Source: a virus
Length of the DNA stretch: 30,380 nt
Direction: 5' to 3' (one strand)
IMG/VR virus record: IMGVR_UViG_3300025840_000168
Coordinates: 1-30,380 of that record
Below the pieces are notes generated by a model, which made no database searches, had not been told where the DNA came from, and saw only the letters and a program-made list of their open reading frames with translations. Each line of letters starts with the position of its first letter. Position 1 is the first letter of the stretch. Both the position numbers and the translations under genes were made by a program. Below are positions 16,279 through 23,189 of this stretch, one piece after another.

Positions 16279-18071
16279 CCCTGCGCGATAAATTCAACCT
16301 CGGGCATCTCACCTTCTGCCATGTCTTCACGCTGACCATAGCCGCCGATTGAGAAGCCATTCAGCTCACCCGACTGCACACGACTCCAGAGCTCAGGGGT
16401 CAGCTTCACGCCAAGCACCCAAGAGCCAGAGCGCACCACGTCATCACCGAAGCTCTGAGCATAGGCTTTGTGTGGTTTGCCCTCGATAGCTGCTTTGTAG
16501 TCCTCCGGTGACGGGTAAGGCTGAATCCAAGACTCTACAACCTTCGCACCATCGGCTGCACCATTATGGTCGAGACCTACCACCCGCGACTCGCTCAAGA
16601 AGTCGTGCGCGGTCTCTTCAATGACTGCCGGGCTCAGATAGTCGTCATGGGCATCGATGATATAGGGGTCCAAGACAACACCGTACACGATGCGCTTGGA
16701 TTCATCGGCTTTGTAGATGCCGACTCGCTTGCTTGCCTTCTCGCGCTCACGCTCGCGCTCATAGCGCTCGTTGATGGTGTTGGCCCACTGCTGGCCAGAG
16801 TCGCCACCCCAAAGAAGCCAAGCAATGCGACCCGCGCCAGGATAGCCCGGTGCGCTGCGGTCTCGATTCTTTGGCACCGTCATGTCTTTCTGATGCCTCA
16901 CGAAGTAATTGACCATCCGCTTAATCGTACTGATAGAGACCCGCCGACCGTTGGCCAGGTCACGAGCTCGAGCAACACCGACGGCAGTGCCGCCCCTGCG
17001 ATGCTCACGTCTTAGCTCGAGACCTCGACGGGCTGCCTCTTGTACGCCCTTCGGTGGCAAGAAACTGGTCTCAACCTTTTCAATCAGCTCATCGAGGTCA
17101 CTGATGCGACGCTCAAGAGCCTCGGCGTGCTGCGCTTTCCTGATGGCTGCTGGGTGAGGCAGCGATAGGTCTGCGGCTTTGCCCAAGACCTCACGGGCTG
17201 CGGTGCCGAGCGCGATGACTGCAAGCGGCTCGTCGTCTTGGTGATCACCAAGCTCACCGAGGTCGATGACATCAACCTGCTCACGCTTAAGCCCTACGGG
17301 CTCCAGATAGCTCTTGGCGAAGCGTTCACCGCTTGGGCCGCACAAGTGCCTGCCTCGGGCAACATCGAGCCCTGACGGCGTGCTCACGACGAAGAGCAAG
17401 CGCTTCTCGGTCTTGCTCGAACGTGGATGCTCAGCGGGCAAAAGGTCATTATCGCCGGTGTACTTGGCACTCTTAGGCTTGCCGGTGCCTAGTAGCTCCA
17501 AGAACGCCTTGACGCGCCCAAGAGCCCACTGGTCACGGCTGCCAACGCTTGGGCGATGACTCACCGAGAAGGCACCAGCACCACGACGAAAGACCGCCTT
17601 GAGCTGCCCAAGGTCTGCTTGCTTACCTTCAGCGGTGTAGCGCTCATTGTGCTCATCGCGTAGGTTTTCGAGTGCTTTGATGTTGGCGTCACTGAGCTCA
17701 ATACCACCGCGAGACCCACCGGCAGAGCCCTCGGGGTTACGAGTTGAGCCCGTGCGCCGCTCGCTGGGCTTTGCTGGCGTGCTGGGATCGTCTTTCTGCT
17801 TGCCAACGCGAGCGGTGGCGGTTGCCGCTGCAAGCTGCTTGTTGCCAGTGCGCTCCAAGATGGCCTCATAGATGGCGTCCCATGCTGCTGAATGCTTGCC
17901 TGGTCCTGGCTTCTCAACTAGCTCAAGACCATCGTGTGACTCGACAACCTCAAACTCGTACTCAGCCGAAGCGCCCTCGTGCGGTGTATAGTCACCGACC
18001 ATCAGAGCAGGACCGCCAGCGGTGTCCATCCAGTGATACCCTTCCGGTGCCTCAATCTTAATCGTTGCCAT
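16275..18071 (-). CDS. XkdF-type prohead protease with internal uracil-DNA-glycosylase-like domain
   Basis: A 598-residue multi-domain protein. Residues about 125-216 carry a phage-head module (LKAVFRRGAGAFSVSHRP, then KYTGDNDLLP). Residues about 222-316 resemble a family 4/5 uracil-DNA glycosylase core: LLFVVSTPSG, CGPSGERF, VIALGTAAREVLG and the LPHPAAIRK segment. Residues about 341-437 are a second head-associated module (GLELRREHRRGGTAVGVARARDL, ending WLLWGGDSGQQWA). The C-terminal 455-590 is an XkdF-type serine protease: LDHNG with His502 and GFSIGG with Ser574 as the probable catalytic pair. It should cleave scaffold and capsid. The start ATG lies close to GGGGGAG and overlaps the portal stop by 14 bases. 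Whether the glycosylase part is active is unknown: it is short, and the first motif (VVSTPSG) differs from the usual GEAPG. Confidence 0.75.
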   Translation of the reverse strand: MATIKIEAPEGYHWMDTAGGPALMVGDYTPHEGASAEYEFEVVESHDGLELVEKPGPGKHSAAWDAIYEAILERTGNKQLAAATATARVGKQKDDPSTPAKPSERRTGSTRNPEGSAGGSRGGIELSDANIKALENLRDEHNERYTAEGKQADLGQLKAVFRRGAGAFSVSHRPSVGSRDQWALGRVKAFLELLGTGKPKSAKYTGDNDLLPAEHPRSSKTEKRLLFVVSTPSGLDVARGRHLCGPSGERFAKSYLEPVGLKREQVDVIDLGELGDHQDDEPLAVIALGTAAREVLGKAADLSLPHPAAIRKAQHAEALERRISDLDELIEKVETSFLPPKGVQEAARRGLELRREHRRGGTAVGVARARDLANGRRVSISTIKRMVNYFVRHQKDMTVPKNRDRSAPGYPGAGRIAWLLWGGDSGQQWANTINERYEREREREKASKRVGIYKADESKRIVYGVVLDPYIIDAHDDYLSPAVIEETAHDFLSESRVVGLDHNGAADGAKVVESWIQPYPSPEDYKAAIEGKPHKAYAQSFGDDVVRSGSWVLGVKLTPELWSRVQSGELNGFSIGGYGQREDMAEGEMPEVEFIAQG

Positions 18072-19446
18072 CGTCTCCCCCTTGCCCGTAAAGCCCCTCT
18101 AGGTCTTCCATGCCTTCGCCCTCTGGTGCCTCTTGCACTCGAGCAGTCTCGCGCTCAACTGGTGGCAAGCCTGCGAACTCTCGTGCGTGATCTTCAAGTG
18201 CATCGTCTGGCGTGACAACACCAGCACCGACGAGAGACGCGATGCCGCTTGCGAACTCGCTCAGCTCTGGAAGCTCAACGTCTTCATATCTGAGAGTAGG
18301 TGCGAACTCGTAAGGGATACCGTTTAGCTCCAAGAGCTGCGGTATTGCGTGCGCGTTGAATTGAGACGCAATTGAGTCGAGGTAGGTTCCAAGTGACTGA
18401 GCGAAGAGCGAGGTCTTGTTGCTTACCAGCGAGTAAGAGCCATGACCATCGAGCCCGGTGATTAGGAACTCCGCCATGACTGAGATTAAGATGCGCGACT
18501 CATAGCGCTTGATGATTTCGTTGACATCGATGGGACGCCGACCACCAGCACTCAAGAGCTTGAGCCTGAAGCCTGACGGTGTGCCATCGCTGAGCGTCTC
18601 AGAAGGGATCACAAGACCTTCGTACTCATCACGGCCAACACGTTGAATCATATCCTTCATCGATGCCAGCACGCTCTTCTCTGCGGCACTTGCATTGCTC
18701 GAGAGCATCTGAAGCGGAACCTCCATGCAAGGCAAGCCCGCAAGGTCACGGCTCACGCCGATGGCTTCGTAGGTGGCGATCTTCTTCTTGTAGTAATACG
18801 AGATGTAGGCGTTACGAAGCACTGAGCGACCTTCGGGGTTGTTCTTGTGCGCTTCGGTTCTGAAGAGCAGAAACTTGTCTGCCGGGATATAGCGCCGGTT
18901 GTAGTTAGGTGGCGCGACCTGGATGACACCGCGCACCGCACCGTCATCTTGGTCGAGGTCCCATTTCTCAATTGACTCTTGTGAGCGTATTGGGAAGCCA
19001 CGGAAGCCGATGCGGTTGTCATCGAACTTGGAGCGGTAGAGCTTCGACTCGTGCCTTGGTCCTTTGCGAAGCTTGTAGGTGATTTCATGTACCGAGAAGC
19101 CAAAGACTAGAAAGCTCAAAATCTCGCTGATTGTGTCAGTCCAAGTTCTATCAAGATCTTCAAAGAGCGCACCCTCTACGAACTCAGCCACCGCACGCGC
19201 CTCATCGTTGTCGGCACCTGGCTCAACCGTCCAATCGACTTGTCGCACCAGTGTCTTGATAGCGTACAAGAACGCGCCAACGATGGCATCGTTCTCAGCC
19301 ATCTCGCGAAACATCCGCCGCCCTTTGGGGTTCTTGAGGTCATTGAGAAACTCCTCAGTGATCTCACCGCCCATCGACTTGAGACCGGTCTGACCATAGA
19401 GCTCAAAAATGTCTATGGGATTCTCGTTTTCGTTCTCGTCACTCAT
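18058..19446 (-). CDS. portal protein
   Basis: A 462-residue protein of the DUF935 / Mu gp29-like portal group: a helical start (RRMFREMAENDAIVGAFLY), AIKTLVRQVDWTVEP, then FSVHEITYKLRKG, YIPADKFLLFRTEAHKNNPEG, and a helical stem region ending with Gly-rich acidic residues. Portals form the dodecameric ring at the capsid vertex through which DNA passes. It begins with ATGA overlapping the Mu F-like gene and overlaps the protease gene, showing tight coupling. In most related phages the portal gene comes before the Mu F-like gene; here it is after. The last 30 residues are acidic and Gly-rich, likely disordered. Confidence 0.85.
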   Translation of the reverse strand: MSDENENENPIDIFELYGQTGLKSMGGEITEEFLNDLKNPKGRRMFREMAENDAIVGAFLYAIKTLVRQVDWTVEPGADNDEARAVAEFVEGALFEDLDRTWTDTISEILSFLVFGFSVHEITYKLRKGPRHESKLYRSKFDDNRIGFRGFPIRSQESIEKWDLDQDDGAVRGVIQVAPPNYNRRYIPADKFLLFRTEAHKNNPEGRSVLRNAYISYYYKKKIATYEAIGVSRDLAGLPCMEVPLQMLSSNASAAEKSVLASMKDMIQRVGRDEYEGLVIPSETLSDGTPSGFRLKLLSAGGRRPIDVNEIIKRYESRILISVMAEFLITGLDGHGSYSLVSNKTSLFAQSLGTYLDSIASQFNAHAIPQLLELNGIPYEFAPTLRYEDVELPELSEFASGIASLVGAGVVTPDDALEDHAREFAGLPPVERETARVQEAPEGEGMEDLEGLYGQGGDDGND

Positions 19447-20333
19447 ACCAACTTCCCTTCTGCTTTAAGCTGGCGGATTCTCGCCCTGCTTGGTCTTCTA
19501 ATCGTACACCGACAATTGGCGATGTGCTTGATGCCTGCGCCTCTACTGTTATCACCTGGCCATCGCATCTCTGAGCCATCGGGCAAAGTGAAATAATCGC
19601 CAAGGCGTCTCACGTCTCGATTGAGTTCTTGATGACCACGACCACCATCGGTGAGCGATGATGACCACTCGATGTACTCAACACCACTCGCTTCGAGCGC
19701 TTTGAGATTGCCTTGGTTCTGCGCTTGCATCATCTCGGTACGTGCGATGAGCGATGAGCGCCCCCAGACGTTGCGCACAATCGCAGGCCCACGCTCGAGC
19801 GGTTGCAGAGCGACCTTGGTGGGCTTCTGCCCTGGTGCCAAGACCTCAGCGTCATCGAGATAGGTCGAGAACCTGATGCGCCGCGCAAGCTCGCTGGCAG
19901 TGATGCCGGGCTCTTCAGTCATCCACCGACCGATTTGGTTTCCCATATTGCGCTGGAACTCTTCGCGCACTTGCTCAACCAAGCCAGTCGCCAGCACCGT
20001 CTTCTCACGCAAGAACTCTTCTTGGAAGGTCGGTGGTATGATGAACTTCTGACCGGCACCCATCGAGCGGTTCCCAGCGTCTTGCACTTCTCTCAAGCCG
20101 CCGGTCTGAAGTATTGCGATGAGCGCGTTGATTGCTCGCTGCTCTGCGCTCTCGATGGTCTTCTTGACCACCGCGCGTACAAGCCTCACCTCTTCATCGA
20201 CGAGCTCTTTGAGGTATCGGTCAAGCACTGCCTTGATTTGGCCAGCCATCGCCTTAGAGCGTGCCTCAGCCTGCCTTGCTCCCGGTCCTGCTCGTGTGCC
20301 TCTAAAGCTCGGCTCTGGTGTTCTCATAACCAT
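19443..20333 (-). CDS. Mu F-like head morphogenesis (minor head) protein
   Basis: A 296-residue protein. The C-terminal part (about residues 190-285) has the Mu F / SPP1 gp7 pattern: an ARTEMMQAQNQG helix, IEWSSSLTDGGRGH, a turn LGDYFTLPDG, and the final HIANCRCTIRRP with the conserved NCRC-type end. The N-terminal half is helical. Such minor head proteins sit near the portal and are packaged in a few copies. The gene starts at an ATG (20333) ten bases inside the end of the terminase gene; another ATG two codons later is possible. Between terminase and portal the order is unusual for this group. Confidence 0.82.
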   Translation of the reverse strand: MVMRTPEPSFRGTRAGPGARQAEARSKAMAGQIKAVLDRYLKELVDEEVRLVRAVVKKTIESAEQRAINALIAILQTGGLREVQDAGNRSMGAGQKFIIPPTFQEEFLREKTVLATGLVEQVREEFQRNMGNQIGRWMTEEPGITASELARRIRFSTYLDDAEVLAPGQKPTKVALQPLERGPAIVRNVWGRSSLIARTEMMQAQNQGNLKALEASGVEYIEWSSSLTDGGRGHQELNRDVRRLGDYFTLPDGSEMRWPGDNSRGAGIKHIANCRCTIRRPSRARIRQLKAEGKLV

Positions 20334-21649
20334 ACTTGTGCGCCTCTGCTGCCCTCGCTCGGGTTGATGGATATGATTGGCATTGTGGACTCATCAAGCT
20401 CAGTCACCGCCCACACCAAGGCGTCTAGGCGGTCGGGCGATTCTCGTGTCATCGATGGGACGTAGTTGCAGAGCTGGTCTTCAAGTCGCTCAAAGATGCC
20501 GACGTGATGCACGCGGGCTTGCTCGTATCTGGCACCGACGGGCTCAGCTCGAGCTTGCTTACCTCGCGATGCGTGAACGCTCTTAATCGCAACCGTCGGG
20601 TTGATGCCTTCGATGATTGTGCGCCAGGTATCACCGCCCTGGTTTGCCTCGACTACGATTCGGTCTGCTCTGAAGTCGTTGTAGGCTTCGATGGCTCTGC
20701 GGCAGACCTTCTCCGGTGTACCCTTAAAGCTAAGGTCAGCCAGTACGTAGAAGTCACGGCCAGCCATACCCACAACCACGATGCCACTCTCATCACTGCC
20801 CTCTTTGCTCGTTGTTGCGGGGTCGATTGCGACCACGATGCGTTGCATTGCTGGCGCATCTTTGCACCGGTTCTCTTCGATGTCTCGACGTGCGAAAAGA
20901 GCACCGGGCAACTCGCTCAAGAGCTCACCTTCGAGCTCTTGTCTTCCGAGCGTGCTGCCTGCGTAGCGGTCATGTATTGCGGTGATAAACGACTCCGCCA
21001 GGTTGTGTACATTGTCGCTCGTGCGCCCTCGCGTCACGTGCGTGTCATCGGCATCGGCTAGACGCTTGAGAGCGGTGAGCGGTCGCGGTGTAGTGGTGAC
21101 GATGGTGCGGGGGTTGTCACCGAGTCGCATCCCAAATTGAAGTTGGTCCCACGAATCCCATCGCTGCCAGGCTGCAAGCTCATCGGCCCAAGCAAGGTCA
21201 TGTTGTGGCCCTCGGAGCTGGTCAGGTTTGTCGGCTGAGTATGTCGAAGCAACCGCACCATTGGGCCAAGTGAGCCGCCGCTTGCTGGGCTCGTACTCTG
21301 GGCGGAAGTCGTCAGGTGAGCACGCCAAGATGCCGCTCTGACCCTCAACCATGACGTCACGGCAGTCGGCAGCGGTACGACCAACGAGCGCCACGCGCTT
21401 GGCTCTGCCTTGACGCACTTCGTCAATTACAAACTCGGAGCCGCATCGAGTCTTGCCGAAACCTCGACCAGCCATGAGCAACCAAGTCCTCCACGCGGTA
21501 GTTGGCGCGAGCTGCTCCGGCCTGGCGGTAAAGCGCCAGTCGCTCATCAAGAGCGTGATCTCGTCATCGCTAAGCTCACCGAGAATCTCAGTCCTCTTCG
21601 CTTCGCTCTGCGATGCTAGCCAATCGAGCCAAGAGCTGCTCACGGGCAT
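20324..21649 (-). CDS. terminase large subunit
   Basis: A 441-residue packaging motor of the Terminase_6 group. The ATPase has GRGFGKT (Walker A, residues 61-67) and LAWADE (Walker B, 152-157); the C-terminal RNase H-like nuclease has candidate metal ligands Asp276 (VVAIDPATT), Glu334 (IVVEANQGGD) and Asp409 (DRLDALVWA). I set the start at 21649, with AGGA eight bases upstream; it overlaps the small subunit by 62 bases. An upstream start at 21679 would only add a short unusual stretch. The protein threads DNA into the prohead via the portal and cuts it. It follows the small subunit and precedes the head genes, the normal order. Confidence 0.92.
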   Translation of the reverse strand: MPVSSSWLDWLASQSEAKRTEILGELSDDEITLLMSDWRFTARPEQLAPTTAWRTWLLMAGRGFGKTRCGSEFVIDEVRQGRAKRVALVGRTAADCRDVMVEGQSGILACSPDDFRPEYEPSKRRLTWPNGAVASTYSADKPDQLRGPQHDLAWADELAAWQRWDSWDQLQFGMRLGDNPRTIVTTTPRPLTALKRLADADDTHVTRGRTSDNVHNLAESFITAIHDRYAGSTLGRQELEGELLSELPGALFARRDIEENRCKDAPAMQRIVVAIDPATTSKEGSDESGIVVVGMAGRDFYVLADLSFKGTPEKVCRRAIEAYNDFRADRIVVEANQGGDTWRTIIEGINPTVAIKSVHASRGKQARAEPVGARYEQARVHHVGIFERLEDQLCNYVPSMTRESPDRLDALVWAVTELDESTMPIISINPSEGSRGAQVWL

Positions 21650-22040
21650 CAGTTGTTTCCTGTTTAATTGGGCCACCATCTGGGCCGCTGAGTTCTTGTT
21701 TGACTGTTTGCGTCATACCTCGACGCCGCTCGAGCTTCCAAGCCGCTGCTTGCCAAGTACCGTTTCGGGCTGCTTCCTCGATGACCGCCAGCCAATTGGA
21801 AGTTGCTTCGCCCTCAACCTCTTTAATGCGCTGTTTAAATTCCATCAAACGTCCTGAGCGCTTCGTTTTGCCTTCGTCTGCCTCAACCATCCAACCATAG
21901 AAAAGAGACTCTGAGATGCCCGCACAACCGCACGCATCCTTAATAGGGCAGCCGACTCGGATGGCATCAAGAAACCGTCGCTCCATCTCTTCGGTGAGCT
22001 CTTTGTGCTTCCTACCTGGTCCCTTCTTTTTCTCAGCCAT
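21588..22040 (-). CDS. terminase small subunit
   Basis: A 150-residue protein with an N-terminal basic region and a helix-turn-helix segment at about residues 25-56 (AIRVGCPIKDACGCAGISESLFYGW) as in small terminases that recognise the packaging site. A further helical part (SNWLAVIEEAARNGTWQAAAWKLERRRG) is also common to the family and helps oligomer formation. The ATG at 22040 forms a TGATG junction with the previous gene. Being directly upstream of the large subunit with overlap makes the assignment secure. A pac or cos site was not identified here. Confidence 0.8.
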   Translation of the reverse strand: MAEKKKGPGRKHKELTEEMERRFLDAIRVGCPIKDACGCAGISESLFYGWMVEADEGKTKRSGRLMEFKQRIKEVEGEATSNWLAVIEEAARNGTWQAAAWKLERRRGMTQTVKQELSGPDGGPIKQETTDAREQLLARLASIAERSEED

Positions 22041-22330
22041 CAAAGCACCTCCACGATCGGCTCTCTCGGTTTTCCGTCTTTATAAACCCACACCTCTTTG
22101 CTGACTAGCTCACCGCACTGGAAGGCTCTGAGCCTCGCCATCTCCGCCGAGCCTGGCCGACGATTGCACTTCACCTGAACAAGCCTCGTATCGCTGGCAC
22201 CGATCGCGATGATGTCCCACTCACCGAGCGACGCCGCGGCTCTTGTGCATCGGTAGCCAAGCGCCTCGAGCTGCTTCATGCACCGGTGCTCGGCCCTGGT
22301 GCCCTTGGCTTTGCAATTCTTCACCGCCAT
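22040..22330 (-). CDS. PD-(D/E)XK nuclease, Holliday-junction-resolvase-like
   Basis: A 96-residue protein with the layout of the small archaeal-Hjc-like resolvase fold: Gly-x-Arg-x-Glu (Glu14), a helix with LEALGYRCTRAAAS, then GEWDIIAIG (Asp39) and LVQVKCNR with Gln52 and Lys54. Gln takes the place of the usual Glu in the catalytic E-x-K, a variation known in this superfamily. It is encoded just before the small terminase (TGATG junctions on both sides), so it might resolve branched DNA before packaging or serve the terminase as an accessory nuclease, as HNH nucleases do in many cos phages. The ATG at 22330 was chosen over an adjacent TTG. Confidence 0.65.
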   Translation of the reverse strand: MAVKNCKAKGTRAEHRCMKQLEALGYRCTRAAASLGEWDIIAIGASDTRLVQVKCNRRPGSAEMARLRAFQCGELVSKEVWVYKDGKPREPIVEVL

Positions 22331-22542
22331 CAATCAGCCTCCACATCGAAAGCGTCATAGAGCGCCGCGACCTCTTGAGGGATGTACATCTGAACCTCAG
22401 TCCTCGGTCCCCATAATTGACGCAGAGAGTCATAAGCATCTTCGAGACTATCATGCAGCGCCGACACTGTGCGCCAGTGATGACCTGGCCCTGGTCGGTA
22501 CTCGAGCACGAGCCACGGCTTTTTCTTCACCCCTCCGAGCAT
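22330..22542 (-). CDS. small hypothetical protein before the resolvase gene
   Basis: A 70-residue protein with an AGGGGGAG ribosome binding site directly before its ATG. It contains aromatic residues, an Asp/Leu-rich helical section (LHDSLEDAYDSLRQLWG) and an acidic end. No family is recognised. It is joined to the resolvase-like gene by a TGATG overlap, so they are probably translated together. No membrane segment or Cys motif is present. Its start is overlapped by the end of a 49-codon frame of doubtful status. Confidence 0.6.
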   Translation of the reverse strand: MLGGVKKKPWLVLEYRPGPGHHWRTVSALHDSLEDAYDSLRQLWGPRTEVQMYIPQEVAALYDAFDVEAD

Positions 22543-22676
22543 AGCTCCCCCTTATGCTCAATCCTGCCTTTGAGATCCGCCGTGGTCAACGCCACCAGTA
22601 ATTTGATGCGATTAAAGAGTTGACGTTGACCGGTCGGCGAACTCCGACGGCACCAGCATCGCACACTTCGCACCAT
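22527..22676 (-). CDS. possible 49-residue small gene in the gap after 22692-22913
   Basis: The 150-base gap between two small genes holds a 49-codon frame from ATG 22676 that ends 16 bases inside the next gene. It is in the same frame as the upstream gene, just after its stop. Its second half (KLLVALTTADLKGRIEHKG) reads like a small helical phage protein, and a CWC pair lies near the start. No good ribosome binding site is seen, so translation would depend on coupling. A competing GTG frame of 27 codons begins at 22695. Treat as uncertain. Confidence 0.25.
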   Translation of the reverse strand: MVRSVRCWCRRSSPTGQRQLFNRIKLLVALTTADLKGRIEHKGELCSEG

Positions 22677-22691
22677 CAACGCCAGCGGTGC

Positions 22692-22913
22692 TCACAATTC
22701 TTTCAATGGCTCGAATCGATAGAGCGCCCAAAGCTCGGTGCCGTCCTTTGTCTCACCAGCGAGCTCGAAGCTGATTGAGTCGTGATCGTTCACGAGCTGG
22801 GCAAACTCCCACCGACGGTAGAGCCCTGGTATTCTCCGCCACTGGCTCAAGTCCATTGGACCGGCATTGCGAAAGGGATCATCTTTGCTCTTGAGTAAAT
22901 CTTTGATTGGCAT
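22692..22913 (-). CDS. hypothetical protein, first gene after the repeat/terminator region
   Basis: A 73-residue protein with an ideal AGGAGGTGA ribosome binding site before its ATG. It begins with a Lys/Asp-rich part (MPIKDLLKSKDDPF) and has a probable beta section (SISFELAG then TELWALYRFEPL). It is not recognised. It is the first gene leftward of the terminator at about 22.98 kb and so may be the start of the packaging and head transcription unit; a weak promoter might lie in the 60 bases upstream (TTGAGA about 15 bases before TAGTTA), not convincing. Confidence 0.6.
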   Translation of the reverse strand: MPIKDLLKSKDDPFRNAGPMDLSQWRRIPGLYRRWEFAQLVNDHDSISFELAGETKDGTELWALYRFEPLKEL

Positions 22914-22971
22914 CTCTTCACCTCCTACTAACTAAACGCGGATTTCATCTCTCAAGTGGGACACCGCACGG

Positions 22972-22995
22972 ATAAAAAGCACCCCGAAACGGGAT
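22972..22995 (-). terminator. candidate rho-independent terminator for the primase operon
   Basis: On the minus strand 22981-22995 forms a 6-bp stem (one G-T pair) with a TTT loop, CCCG TTT CGGG at its core, followed two bases later by TTTTT (22974-22978). It lies downstream of the primase gene and its G-rich repeats, and upstream of the ribosome binding site of the 73-residue gene. The stem is short, so termination may be partial. Confidence 0.5.
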
Positions 22996-23007
22996 CAATT
23001 TAGGCAT

Positions 23008-23189
23008 GGGCAAATAGGGGGGCAAAGGGGCACACCCTAAAGGGTGTGTGCCCCCCTTGCCCCCTTGGACACGGAAAGGGGCAAATAAGGGGGCAAATAG
23101 GGGCAAGCCCTCTTGTAAGTCATTGAAAACACACGGCCAGTCATTTGCCCCCCTTTGCCCTAAAGGGGGCAAACCCCCCTTTGCCCCCC
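23008..23189. repeat. GGGGCAAA repeat cluster, candidate origin or G-quadruplex region
   Basis: Variants of G3-6CAAA (or the complement) occur at 23008, 23017, 23078, 23089 and 23100 on the plus strand, with GGGGCAC at 23027, and in the other direction at 23144, 23154 and 23180, plus a direct unit at 23165. The cluster contains perfect hairpins: CACACCCT with AGGGTGTG at 23031-23048, and GGGGGCAAA (23165-23173) with TTTGCCCCC (23180-23188). Both strands have G-runs suited to quadruplexes. It starts at the stop codon of the primase-helicase. Iteron-like origin is an inference from the repeats and the neighbour gene. It could also slow transcription before the terminator. No convincing gene lies in 22914-23188. 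Confidence 0.6.

Noticed and set aside
22945-23172. 75-codon minus frame across the G-rich repeats
   Set aside because: Its Pro/Gly/Leu composition is produced by the repeats themselves, and it runs through the likely terminator.
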